From contig JALOBF010000006.1 of the NCBI GenBank assembly GCA_023228385.1, positions 1 through 26,971 of the forward strand: 26,971 nucleotides of DNA. The letters are read 5' to 3'. Shown here one piece after another: positions 8,578-14,997 of this stretch. The position numbers and the translations under genes were made by a program. The stretch is from Bacilli bacterium. Lineage in GTDB: Bacteria; Bacillota_I; Bacilli_A; ML615J-28; CAG-698. Position 1 is the first letter of the stretch; every line of letters begins with the position of its first letter. The notes under the pieces are model-generated. The model was not told where the DNA came from. It ran no database searches and worked only from the letters and a program-made list of their open reading frames with translations.

Positions 8578-9663
8578 ATAAGTAAACAAATTAAAAGTAT
8601 TTTGTTCGTTGGCGGGGGAACATTAGGTCATATTTTGCCGATCGTACCGGTTTTAAAAATGTTAAGAGAAAACAATCCGCAGATTAAAGCATATTTTATT
8701 GGCACTACCAAGGGGTTAGAAAAAAATCTAATTGAAAGCACCAATCTATTTACCCAGACTTTTTATTTTGATTCACAAGGGTTTAAGCGAAAGTTTTCTT
8801 TCGATAATATTATTACGTTATATAAATATTTTAAAAATTATTTTTTAAGCCGCAAATTATTAAAAAGACTCCGTCCCGCTATGGTCGTTGGTATGGGCGG
8901 ATATGTTTCCGGAGCGGTTGTAAAAGCGGCGGTTGCTTTAAAGATTAAAACAGTAATTCACGAACAAAACAGCGTATATGGTTTTACTAATAAGGTATTA
9001 AGAAAAAAAGTCGATAAAGTCCTTCTGTCTTATGATATCGAGAGCAATGATAAAACCTTTTTGGTTGGTAATCCCCGGATCAGTGAAATCTATTATTTAT
9101 TTCGCGACCAAATTAAACCGGTAAATGAAAGGGCATTATTAGCAGTCGGAGGAAGTCGCGGTGCCGAGAAAATCAATGATTTAATTATTGGTTTAAAGGA
9201 TAAATTTAAAAGCAAAGATATAAAAGTTATTCTGATTACCGGAAGTAAATACTATAAAGAAAATATAAAAAATATAAATGCCGTTCGTGACGAATCGTTT
9301 ATTGTAAAATCATTTGTATCGAATTTGCCTGAATTATTGTTAAAGGTTCGGGTGGTTGTTACCAGATGCGGAGCCACAACTATATCAGAAATAATGGCTC
9401 TTAAGAAAGTATGTTTATTTATTCCTTCGCCTAATGTAACTGATAATCATCAGGAAAAGAATGCAATGGTGATTGTGAGTAAAGGGGCGGCTTGGATGCT
9501 AAAAGAAGCCGAAATGAATCAGGAAAATTTATTTGATATGATTTTCGAATTAATGGAAAACAAAGAATTAAGAAATAAAATTATTAATAATCTTAACCTT
9601 ATTACCGATATTACCGCTTGCCGTAAATTTGTAGATCAGTTAAATGGGTTGATTGACAAATGA
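8578..9663 (+). CDS. murG: UDP-GlcNAc:lipid I GlcNAc transferase MurG (non-standard start)
   Basis: Peripheral membrane glycosyltransferase that converts lipid I to lipid II on the inner face of the membrane. Motifs: the N-terminal glycine loop FVGGGTLGH, VGMGGYVSG, IHEQNS, AVGGSRGAEKIN, and the UDP-binding region TRCGATTISEIMAL followed by DNHQEKNA. The start is odd. After the upstream in-frame TAG at 8563 there is no ATG, GTG or TTG until TTG 8602, which would cut into the first beta strand and has no ribosome binding site. A strong site (AGGGGGAG, 8564-8571) lies at the proper distance from ATA 8578 (or ATT 8575), giving the usual N terminus SKQIKSILFVGGG. TTG 8602 remains the conventional alternative. 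The stop overlaps murB by four bases. Confidence 0.95.
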   Translation: MSKQIKSILFVGGGTLGHILPIVPVLKMLRENNPQIKAYFIGTTKGLEKNLIESTNLFTQTFYFDSQGFKRKFSFDNIITLYKYFKNYFLSRKLLKRLRPAMVVGMGGYVSGAVVKAAVALKIKTVIHEQNSVYGFTNKVLRKKVDKVLLSYDIESNDKTFLVGNPRISEIYYLFRDQIKPVNERALLAVGGSRGAEKINDLIIGLKDKFKSKDIKVILITGSKYYKENIKNINAVRDESFIVKSFVSNLPELLLKVRVVVTRCGATTISEIMALKKVCLFIPSPNVTDNHQEKNAMVIVSKGAAWMLKEAEMNQENLFDMIFELMENKELRNKIINNLNLITDITACRKFVDQLNGLIDK

Positions 9664-10574
9664 CAGAAATAAAACGTTTCATTCTTGATAATCAATTAGG
9701 TAAGGTTTTTGAAAACAAATCGTTTCGCGACTATACAACGATAAAAGTCGGTGGAAAAATTCATTTGGTGTATATGCCAAATACAATCGAAAATTTCTTA
9801 CGATTTTATGAATATTTTCAAAAATTCAATTACCCGATATTTATTATTGGTTTTGGCAGTAATGTTTTAGCCAGTGATTGCGACTTTCAAGGTGTGGTTG
9901 TTACTTTTCGTGATCTTGATGTTTTATATTTCCGCTTAGGCAATAAGGTAAAAGCTTATCCCGGATGCTCGGTTGTTCGTCTGGCCTATGATTCCGCAAA
10001 ATCCGGATATTCCGGTGCCGAATTTTTATCGGGGATTCCCGCCACTGTGGGCGGTGCCGTTTATATGAATGCCGGTGCAAACGGCGGTGAGATTAAAGAT
10101 ATTTTAGTGAAAGCAAAATTGTTGAGTAATGATGAAATAAAAGTTTATGACAATACAGAATTGTCTTTCGGTTATCGTAAGTCGCGACTTCAATCAGAAA
10201 ATTCAATTTTATTGGAAGCTGATTTTGAATTTATAAATGAAAGTGAATCCGGTATGGCATTAAGAAAAATTATTGAATTGAAAAAATTACGGCGGAAAAA
10301 TCAACCGATTGAAAAACTTTGTGCCGGCTGCACTTTTCACAACCCTCCCGGATTATATGCCTGGCAGTTAATCGACCGTATCGGATTTCGCGGTTATCAA
10401 ATTAATCAGGCGCAAGTATCGATTAAACACTCAAATTTCCTTATTAATAACGGAAATGCGCGTAGCGATGATATGATTCAATTAATTAAATTAATTAAAG
10501 AAAAAGTTAAGGAACGCTTTGATATTGATCTTGAATGTGAATGGATTCTCGTGAATTTTGAACAAAATTTCTAA
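9660..10574 (+). CDS. murB: UDP-N-acetylenolpyruvoylglucosamine reductase MurB
   Basis: FAD enzyme that reduces UDP-GlcNAc-enolpyruvate to UDP-MurNAc, the second committed step of peptidoglycan precursor synthesis. The FAD-binding segments are clear: TIKVGGK, GFGSNVLASD and SGIPATVGGAVYMNAGANGGE. The substrate region GYRKSRLQ follows. The usual catalytic Ser of the GSxF motif is a Cys here (CAGCTFHNP, Cys224), a replacement I recall from other MurB proteins. 304 residues, full length. Its ATG overlaps the murG stop (ATGA), so the two are translationally coupled. In Bacillus, divIB and ftsA lie between murB and ftsZ; both are absent here. Confidence 0.97.
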   Translation: MTEIKRFILDNQLGKVFENKSFRDYTTIKVGGKIHLVYMPNTIENFLRFYEYFQKFNYPIFIIGFGSNVLASDCDFQGVVVTFRDLDVLYFRLGNKVKAYPGCSVVRLAYDSAKSGYSGAEFLSGIPATVGGAVYMNAGANGGEIKDILVKAKLLSNDEIKVYDNTELSFGYRKSRLQSENSILLEADFEFINESESGMALRKIIELKKLRRKNQPIEKLCAGCTFHNPPGLYAWQLIDRIGFRGYQINQAQVSIKHSNFLINNGNARSDDMIQLIKLIKEKVKERFDIDLECEWILVNFEQNF

Positions 10575-10590
10575 AATTTTTAAAATAATG

Positions 10591-10629
10591 TTTATTTTTA
10601 AAGTTAGATATGTTATAATAAAACATATC
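10591..10629 (+). promoter_or_regulatory. ftsZ promoter with an operator-like dyad over the -10 box
   Basis: Extended -10 TGTTATAAT at 10611-10619, with a weak -35 (TTTATT, 10591-10596) 17 bases upstream. A perfect 8-bp inverted repeat, GATATGTT (10607-10614) and AACATATC (10622-10629), brackets the -10 box and the expected start site, a position where a bound repressor would block polymerase. Confidence 0.6.
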
Positions 10630-10675
10630 GATAAAATTATAAAGCCAGTATAAATAGCATTTTTAGGAGGATTTT

Positions 10676-11818
10676 ATGTTCAGTCAAGATGCATTTAGTG
10701 AAAAACCTATATTAAAAGTTGTCGGCATCGGTGGCGGTGGCGGTAATGCTGTTAACAGAATGATTGAAAACGATGTAAAAGGGGTTGAGTTTGTCGTTAT
10801 CAATACCGATGCTCAGGTTTTGCGTCTTGCGAAAGCGGAAACGCGATTACAAATCGGAAAGCAGTTAACGAAAGGCCTTGGCGCCGGTGCCGATCCGGAA
10901 GTCGGTCAAAAGGCTGCCGAAGAGTCGGAAGATGAAATTCGCGAAATTCTGCGCGGCAGTGATATGGTTTTTATCACAGCCGGAATGGGGGGCGGAACCG
11001 GAACCGGCGCCGCACCGATTGTTGCCCAAATATCAAAAGAATTGGGTGCCTTGACGGTTGCGATTGTTACCAAGCCTTTTTCATTCGAAGGACGCAAAAG
11101 AATGGCCCAGGCGATTAAGGGCTTGGAAAATTTAAAACCCCATGTTGATACTCTAATTGTTGTCCCCAATGATAAGCTATTATACTTGACTGATAAAAAC
11201 ACTCCGATGCTGGAAGCATTTCGGGAAGTAGATAATGTCCTCCGGCGCGGTGTTCAGGGGATCGCGGAAATCGTCGCAATTCCCGGCTTGATTAATGTCG
11301 ACTTTGCTGATGTCCGTAATGTCATGAAAAATAAAGGAACAGCTCTGATGGGAATCGGTATTGCTTCCGGTCCGAACCGCGCTATTGAAGCGGCTCGCAA
11401 AGCGATTAGGAGTCCTCTTTTAGAAATCGATATTAACGGTGCAACCGATGCAATTGTTTTTATTACCAGTGATGTCGATATTTCAATGCATGAGGTTGTC
11501 GAGGTCATGACGGAAATTCAAAATGCTTCCACTTCAGAAATAGATATTGTATGTGGTACCGGTTTTAATATTGATTTACAGGGTGAATTGATTGTAACGG
11601 TTATCGCTACCGGGTTTGATGCATTGTCTGTTAGTGAAGTGGAAAGCACTCTCGGTTTCCCAGTCTATACACCGGAAGAAAAACAGCTTAAACCGAAACT
11701 TGTTCCCGAGCCGGATGAAGTTATTAAAACGGCAGCGGCAACAACGGCTCAACCGAAAAAAGAACGGCAAAAGGGCGATCCGAACATTCCAAGTTGGCTG
11801 AAAAATAGATTTAAATAA
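10676..11818 (+). CDS. ftsZ: Cell division GTPase FtsZ
   Basis: Tubulin-like GTPase that forms the division ring and, in spore formers, the polar septum. The GTP-binding loop GIGGGGGNAVNRM lies near residue 20 and the tubulin signature GMGGGTGTGAAPIVA near residue 105. The tail has a variable linker and the conserved C-terminal peptide IPSWLKNRFK used by FtsA/SepF-type partners. 380 residues, full length. AGGAGG precedes the ATG. The gene has its own promoter and terminator, so it can be set apart from both murB and the sporulation genes that follow. No ftsA lies beside it. Confidence 0.98.
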   Translation: MFSQDAFSEKPILKVVGIGGGGGNAVNRMIENDVKGVEFVVINTDAQVLRLAKAETRLQIGKQLTKGLGAGADPEVGQKAAEESEDEIREILRGSDMVFITAGMGGGTGTGAAPIVAQISKELGALTVAIVTKPFSFEGRKRMAQAIKGLENLKPHVDTLIVVPNDKLLYLTDKNTPMLEAFREVDNVLRRGVQGIAEIVAIPGLINVDFADVRNVMKNKGTALMGIGIASGPNRAIEAARKAIRSPLLEIDINGATDAIVFITSDVDISMHEVVEVMTEIQNASTSEIDIVCGTGFNIDLQGELIVTVIATGFDALSVSEVESTLGFPVYTPEEKQLKPKLVPEPDEVIKTAAATTAQPKKERQKGDPNIPSWLKNRFK

Positions 11819-11823
11819 TTTTT

Positions 11824-11855
11824 AAAAATTAGTGATTAACCACTAATTTTTTTTT
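11824..11855 (+). terminator. Rho-independent terminator of ftsZ
   Basis: Perfect stem AAATTAGTG / CACTAATTT (extendable by two A-T pairs) with loop ATTAAC, ending in a run of nine T residues, shortly after the ftsZ stop. Confidence 0.88.
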
Positions 11856-11920
11856 ATTTGTCACTTAAAAAATTATAGTACCCATTTTTATTATAAAAAA
11901 GATTTTTCAAACTACTAATA

Positions 11921-11954
11921 TCCGACAATTTTTCAAATTTAGATTTAATATAAT
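11921..11954 (+). promoter_or_regulatory. Candidate spoIIGA promoter with a Spo0A-like box
   Basis: A perfect -10 TATAAT lies at 11949-11954, but no -35 hexamer is recognisable at normal spacing (CAATTT at 11926). Minus-strand TGTCGGA at 11921-11927 matches the Spo0A box TGTCGAA at 6 of 7 bases and sits about where a -35 element would be. In Bacillus the spoIIG promoter is also activator-dependent, with Spo0A boxes over the -35. Chance matches of this quality are common enough to keep confidence low. Confidence 0.4.
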
Positions 11955-11974
11955 GCCTATAACGAGGGTGAAGT

Positions 11975-12721
11975 ATGACAATCTATCTTGATTTATTGTT
12001 TTTGTTTAATTTTATAATTAATTCGCTTTTTATCTATGTTTTGGAAATAATATACCACGAGCGGATTTCCTGGTTAAGAATTTTTCGGGGCGGTGCCATT
12101 GGCGGTCTTTTAATTTTGGCTTTTTTAGGCGACTATATTGTTTATTGTTTGTTTAAAATATTCGGTGGAATTATTATTACCGGGGCCGCAATTAAAAAAA
12201 GAAATATTTTGCGGATGATTGTAAAGTCGGCTTCGTTTTACATAATTAATTTTGCTTCGGTTGGCCTTGTCAGTAGTTTCCGGATTAATAAATGGTACTT
12301 TTTTATTTTGGCCTCACTGATATTAATCTTTTTGCTTTTTATTGAAAACAATAAAAAAACGGACATATTTATTAATTCTTTGAAATATAATATTAGTGTT
12401 ACTTTTAATAAGAAGCAAATCAAAATTGATGGATATCTCGACACCGGTAATTTTTCTGTGTGTGATGGATTACCAATTATTTTTATGGCGGAAAAGTATC
12501 GCCCTTCAGACTCTTATTATAAATCCTTTCCCTTATCAACCATTAATGGTTCAGTAATAAGTAAAACATATAAGCCGACGTCATTTTTTATTGAAATAAA
12601 CAAAACGCGCATCAAGCGCGATGTCTTAGTCGCCTTTACCGATTTACGGGGCTTTGATTGCCTTTTGAATGCCGATTTATTTATTATGGAGGGAGGAAAA
12701 AATGTTAAAAAAACTGTTTAG
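11975..12721 (+). CDS. spoIIGA: Sporulation sigma-E factor processing peptidase SpoIIGA
   Basis: Membrane-embedded aspartic protease that cleaves pro-SigE after the polar septum forms. The N-terminal half is hydrophobic, with about five membrane segments (MTIYLDLLFLFNFIINSL resembles the Bacillus N terminus). The C-terminal half is a small retropepsin-like domain with the catalytic motif LDTGN (Asp156). At 248 residues it is about 60 shorter than the Bacillus protein. Ribosome binding site GAGGGTGA. Its end overlaps the start of its substrate gene sigE by 20 bases. The call rests on the protease motif, the membrane domain and the ftsZ-spoIIGA-sigE-sigG order. Confidence 0.92.
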   Translation: MTIYLDLLFLFNFIINSLFIYVLEIIYHERISWLRIFRGGAIGGLLILAFLGDYIVYCLFKIFGGIIITGAAIKKRNILRMIVKSASFYIINFASVGLVSSFRINKWYFFILASLILIFLLFIENNKKTDIFINSLKYNISVTFNKKQIKIDGYLDTGNFSVCDGLPIIFMAEKYRPSDSYYKSFPLSTINGSVISKTYKPTSFFIEINKTRIKRDVLVAFTDLRGFDCLLNADLFIMEGGKNVKKTV

Positions 12722-13403
12722 ATTTATCAGATTCCTGTTTCGCCGTAAACAGTGTCTTTATATTAATTCTAATAATATTTTACCGGCACCTCTCGATGAA
12801 GAAGCAGAAATGGAGTTATTGATTAAAGTCAGAGACGGTGATATGGAAGCTCGTAATACTCTAATCGTTCATAATCTCCGTCTGGTTGTTTACATCGCCA
12901 AAAAATTCGAATCAACCCGGATTAATATTGAGGATTTAATCAGCATCGGTTCGATGGGCTTGATTAAAGGCGTTCAAACCTTTAAAATAGAAAAAAACAT
13001 TAAACTGGCTACTTATGCTTCTCGCTGTATAGAAAATGAAATATTAATGCATTTACGAAAAACTCATAAAATCAGGCAGGAGATATCATTGGACGAAGTT
13101 CTTAATGTTGATAGTGAAGGCAATGAAATGGTGCTTGCTGATATCCTTGCCGCGGTTGAAGATGAAGCCTTGGAAGTAATGACTAAAGACGAAGATAAAA
13201 AAGAGATTTATCGCGCACTGGGAAATTTACCCAAAAGGGAACAGGAGATTATTGTAATGCGATTCGGCTTGTTCGGACATGAACCTTTGACGCAAAAAGA
13301 GGTTGCCGATCTTCTTGGCATTTCACAATCTTACATATCTAGATTGGAAAAAAGAATTATTGATAAGATGCGACATGAAATTGAAAGCCGAGCAATTGTC
13401 TAA
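12702..13403 (+). CDS. sigE: RNA polymerase sporulation sigma factor SigE (pro-form)
   Basis: Early mother-cell sigma factor. The 233 residues include a short basic, amphipathic pro-sequence (MLKKLFRFIRFLFRR) and a processing region LYINSNNILPAPL that aligns with YYIGGSEALPPPL around the known Bacillus cleavage site. Sigma region 2 follows (NLRLVVYIAKKFE, INIEDLISIGSMGLIKGV, KLATYASRCIENEILMHLR). Region 4 ends in the helix-turn-helix TQKEVADLLGISQSYISRLEKRI. I chose ATG 12702 over an in-frame ATG at 12669: it has GGAGGGAGG just upstream and gives the pro-sequence. The pro-sequence is about eight residues shorter than in B. subtilis. Confidence 0.96.
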   Translation: MLKKLFRFIRFLFRRKQCLYINSNNILPAPLDEEAEMELLIKVRDGDMEARNTLIVHNLRLVVYIAKKFESTRINIEDLISIGSMGLIKGVQTFKIEKNIKLATYASRCIENEILMHLRKTHKIRQEISLDEVLNVDSEGNEMVLADILAAVEDEALEVMTKDEDKKEIYRALGNLPKREQEIIVMRFGLFGHEPLTQKEVADLLGISQSYISRLEKRIIDKMRHEIESRAIV

Positions 13404-13424
13404 GTAGTTAGTTTGCGATTGTAT

Positions 13425-13454
13425 GCATAAAAACATAAAAAATCCACCACTATA
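13425..13454 (+). promoter_or_regulatory. SigG/forespore-type promoter of sigG
   Basis: GCATA (13425-13429) fits the SigG -35 consensus GHATR. After exactly 18 bases comes CACTATA (13448-13454), matching the -10 consensus CATNHTA at 6 of 7 positions. The predicted start is near 13460-13462, just at the sigG ribosome binding site, giving a very short leader. Consensus recalled from Bacillus work. Confidence 0.65.
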
Positions 13455-13473
13455 TAATAGGAGGTGGATTTTT
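13438..13473 (+). promoter_or_regulatory. Hairpin masking the sigG ribosome binding site
   Basis: Arms AAAAATCCACC (13438-13448) and GGTGGATTTTT (13463-13473) pair perfectly over 11 bp, with a further inner CTAT/ATAG pairing. The 3' arm contains most of the sigG ribosome binding site (GGAGGTGG, 13460-13467). It can form only in RNA that starts upstream, such as read-through from sigE. The closing T5 run also makes it terminator-like. Confidence 0.85.
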
Positions 13474-13475
13474 AA

Positions 13476-14249
13476 ATGCGTAATCGCGTAGAAATTACAG
13501 GAGTTAACACTTCAGAATTAAAAACCATCGCTAATGAAAGGATGATGGAACTAATCGTTCAAAGTCAGAATGGAAATGAGGAAGCACGGGACGAACTTGT
13601 CTACGGTAATTTAAAACTGATTTTGAGCGTTATAAAAAAGTTTTCCCATCGGGGTGAAAATCTGGACGATTTATTTCAAGTTGGCTGTTTGGGGTTGCTT
13701 AAAGCAATCGATAATTTCGATATGAGCCATGGCGTTCGGTTTTCCACATATGCTGTTCCGATGATAATCGGGGAAATCAGAAGATATTTGCGCGATAATT
13801 CTTCGATTCGAGTATCAAGATCATTGAAAGATTTGGCTTATAAATCACTACATTTCAAAGAGCAATTTTTAAAAGAAAATCATCGCGAACCTTCGGCCGA
13901 GGAGATTGCGAAAGGGCTGAATGTTGAAGAAATCGATGTGGTTATCAGCCTCGAGGCTATCCAAGATCCAATTTCGATTTACACTCCGATTTATAATAAT
14001 GGAGGTGATGAAATTTATCTGATTGATCAGATTAAAGACGAAGATAATTCAGAGGATCGAAAAATATTAGAATTAACGATAAAAAACGGAATGAAGAGAC
14101 TTTCTAAACGGGAAAAAAACATTATTAACGAGCGATACTATTTGGGAAAAACGCAAATGGAAATTGCCAATGATATTGGCATATCGCAAGCTCAAGTATC
14201 ACGTTTGGAAAAAAACGCTTTAAAAACGATATTTGATTATAAAGAATAA
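13476..14249 (+). CDS. sigG: RNA polymerase sporulation sigma factor SigG
   Basis: Late forespore-specific sigma factor. The N terminus RNRVEITGVNTSEL matches the SigG-type RNKVEICGVDTSKL rather than SigF. Regions 2 (DDLFQVGCLGLLKAIDNFD, RFSTYAVPMIIGEIRRYLRDN), 3 (RVSRSLKDLAYKSL) and 4 (GKTQMEIANDIGISQAQVSRLEK) are intact in 257 residues. It follows sigE by 72 bases that hold both its own forespore-type promoter and a hairpin over its ribosome binding site. A terminator follows the stop codon at once. The AB-family anti-sigma gene spoIIAB is not in this window. Confidence 0.97.
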   Translation: MRNRVEITGVNTSELKTIANERMMELIVQSQNGNEEARDELVYGNLKLILSVIKKFSHRGENLDDLFQVGCLGLLKAIDNFDMSHGVRFSTYAVPMIIGEIRRYLRDNSSIRVSRSLKDLAYKSLHFKEQFLKENHREPSAEEIAKGLNVEEIDVVISLEAIQDPISIYTPIYNNGGDEIYLIDQIKDEDNSEDRKILELTIKNGMKRLSKREKNIINERYYLGKTQMEIANDIGISQAQVSRLEKNALKTIFDYKE

Positions 14250-14278
14250 TCCAAGTTCTCCAACCGCTTGGATTTTTT
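14248..14278 (+). terminator. Rho-independent terminator of sigG
   Basis: Stem AATCCAAG / CTTGGATT with an 11-base loop, ending in six T residues. The stem begins within the sigG stop codon. Confidence 0.88.
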
Positions 14279-14284
14279 AAAATA

Positions 14285-14338
14285 CCCCCTTAACAAATTA
14301 TTGATATCATGATATAATAATCAGGAATATTAAGGGGG
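14285..14338 (+). promoter_or_regulatory. Promoter of the ECF component, flanked by a 9-bp inverted repeat that includes its ribosome binding site
   Basis: Promoter: TTAACA (14290-14295), 17 bases, extended -10 TGATATAAT (hexamer 14313-14318). Arms CCCCCTTAA (14285-14293) and TTAAGGGGG (14330-14338) are perfect complements 36 bases apart. The right arm is the ribosome binding site of the next gene, seven bases before its ATG. A 12-bp palindrome, ATATCATGATAT (14304-14315), lies between them and overlaps the -10 box. Confidence 0.75.
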
Positions 14339-14345
14339 CTATAAT

Positions 14346-14921
14346 ATGAACAATAGAACTCGCCATATGGCAATGGCATCGATTTTTAGTGCATTATCAA
14401 TTGTTTTAAAAATATTATCGGTGAATTTAACAACCATCAGATTGTTAAATTTTTCACCGATAACACTAATATTGGCCGGTTATTTTTTAGGTCCGTATTA
14501 TGGACTCCTAATCGGTTTTCTAACCGATACTGCCTATTCCCTTACTTTACCGGCAAATTGGGTAATGTTTAGCCAGCCGAAAACAATTGCCGGGATTATT
14601 TTTACCGCAATAACCACCCTTTGGAATTTGTTTACCGTTTCCACAATGCTTTGGGGATTGTGCGGTGGCCTTATTAAAAAGTTTAATTTTCGGCGCCCGC
14701 TTTTAGGGTTGTTGATAGTGGTACCGTTAATCGCAATTATTGAAACTACTATCAATACACTACAAATGATATTATGGAATTATGAAATGGGTGTGATTTT
14801 AACCAAACTCCCTGAACGTATTCTTAATATGATATTACGAATACCGATTTTTGTTGTGACATGCAATGAATTGATTTATAGGTTGGAAAAAACAAATTTA
14901 ATCGAAAGTTATTATTTATGA
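14346..14921 (+). CDS. ECF transporter substrate-binding (S) component, FolT-like
   Basis: Small integral membrane protein of 191 residues with about six hydrophobic helices, no soluble domain and no ATPase. The N-terminal pattern TRHMAMASIFSALSIVLKILSV followed by LILAGYFLGPYYGLLIGFLTD is typical of energy-coupling factor S components. It most resembles the folate type (FolT), though substrate cannot be read with certainty. S components bind a vitamin and need a shared EcfT plus two ATPases, which are not in this window. It has its own strong promoter after the sigG terminator. No tetrahydrofolate riboswitch is visible upstream: the space is too short and is filled by the promoter. Confidence 0.82.
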   Translation: MNNRTRHMAMASIFSALSIVLKILSVNLTTIRLLNFSPITLILAGYFLGPYYGLLIGFLTDTAYSLTLPANWVMFSQPKTIAGIIFTAITTLWNLFTVSTMLWGLCGGLIKKFNFRRPLLGLLIVVPLIAIIETTINTLQMILWNYEMGVILTKLPERILNMILRIPIFVVTCNELIYRLEKTNLIESYYL

Positions 14922-14943
14922 ATGCATTTTCAAAGTATTAAAC

Positions 14944-14972
14944 TTGAAATGATTAGATGGGAATAGTATAAT
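14944..14972 (+). promoter_or_regulatory. SigA promoter of gpmI-eno
   Basis: TTGAAA and a perfect TATAAT separated by 17 bases, 25 bases before the gpmI start codon. No terminator was found after the preceding ECF gene. Confidence 0.8.
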
Positions 14973-14997
14973 CAAAGCAGATAGTAAAGGAGCATAT

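Noticed and set aside
10575..10606. AT-only inverted repeat after murB as a terminator
   Set aside because: No G-C pairs and imperfect pairing; too weak to support.
12669..12701. Upstream in-frame start for sigE
   Set aside because: Eleven extra residues would precede the known type of pro-sequence, and the strong ribosome binding site points to 12702.
13430..13456. SigF-specific -10 element before sigG
   Set aside because: The -35 would fit SigF, but no GG-containing -10 is found at SigF spacing; the SigG-type -10 fits much better.
14279..14345. Tetrahydrofolate or other riboswitch before the FolT-like gene
   Set aside because: The space holds a clear promoter whose start leaves a leader of only about 20 bases; there is no room for an aptamer.
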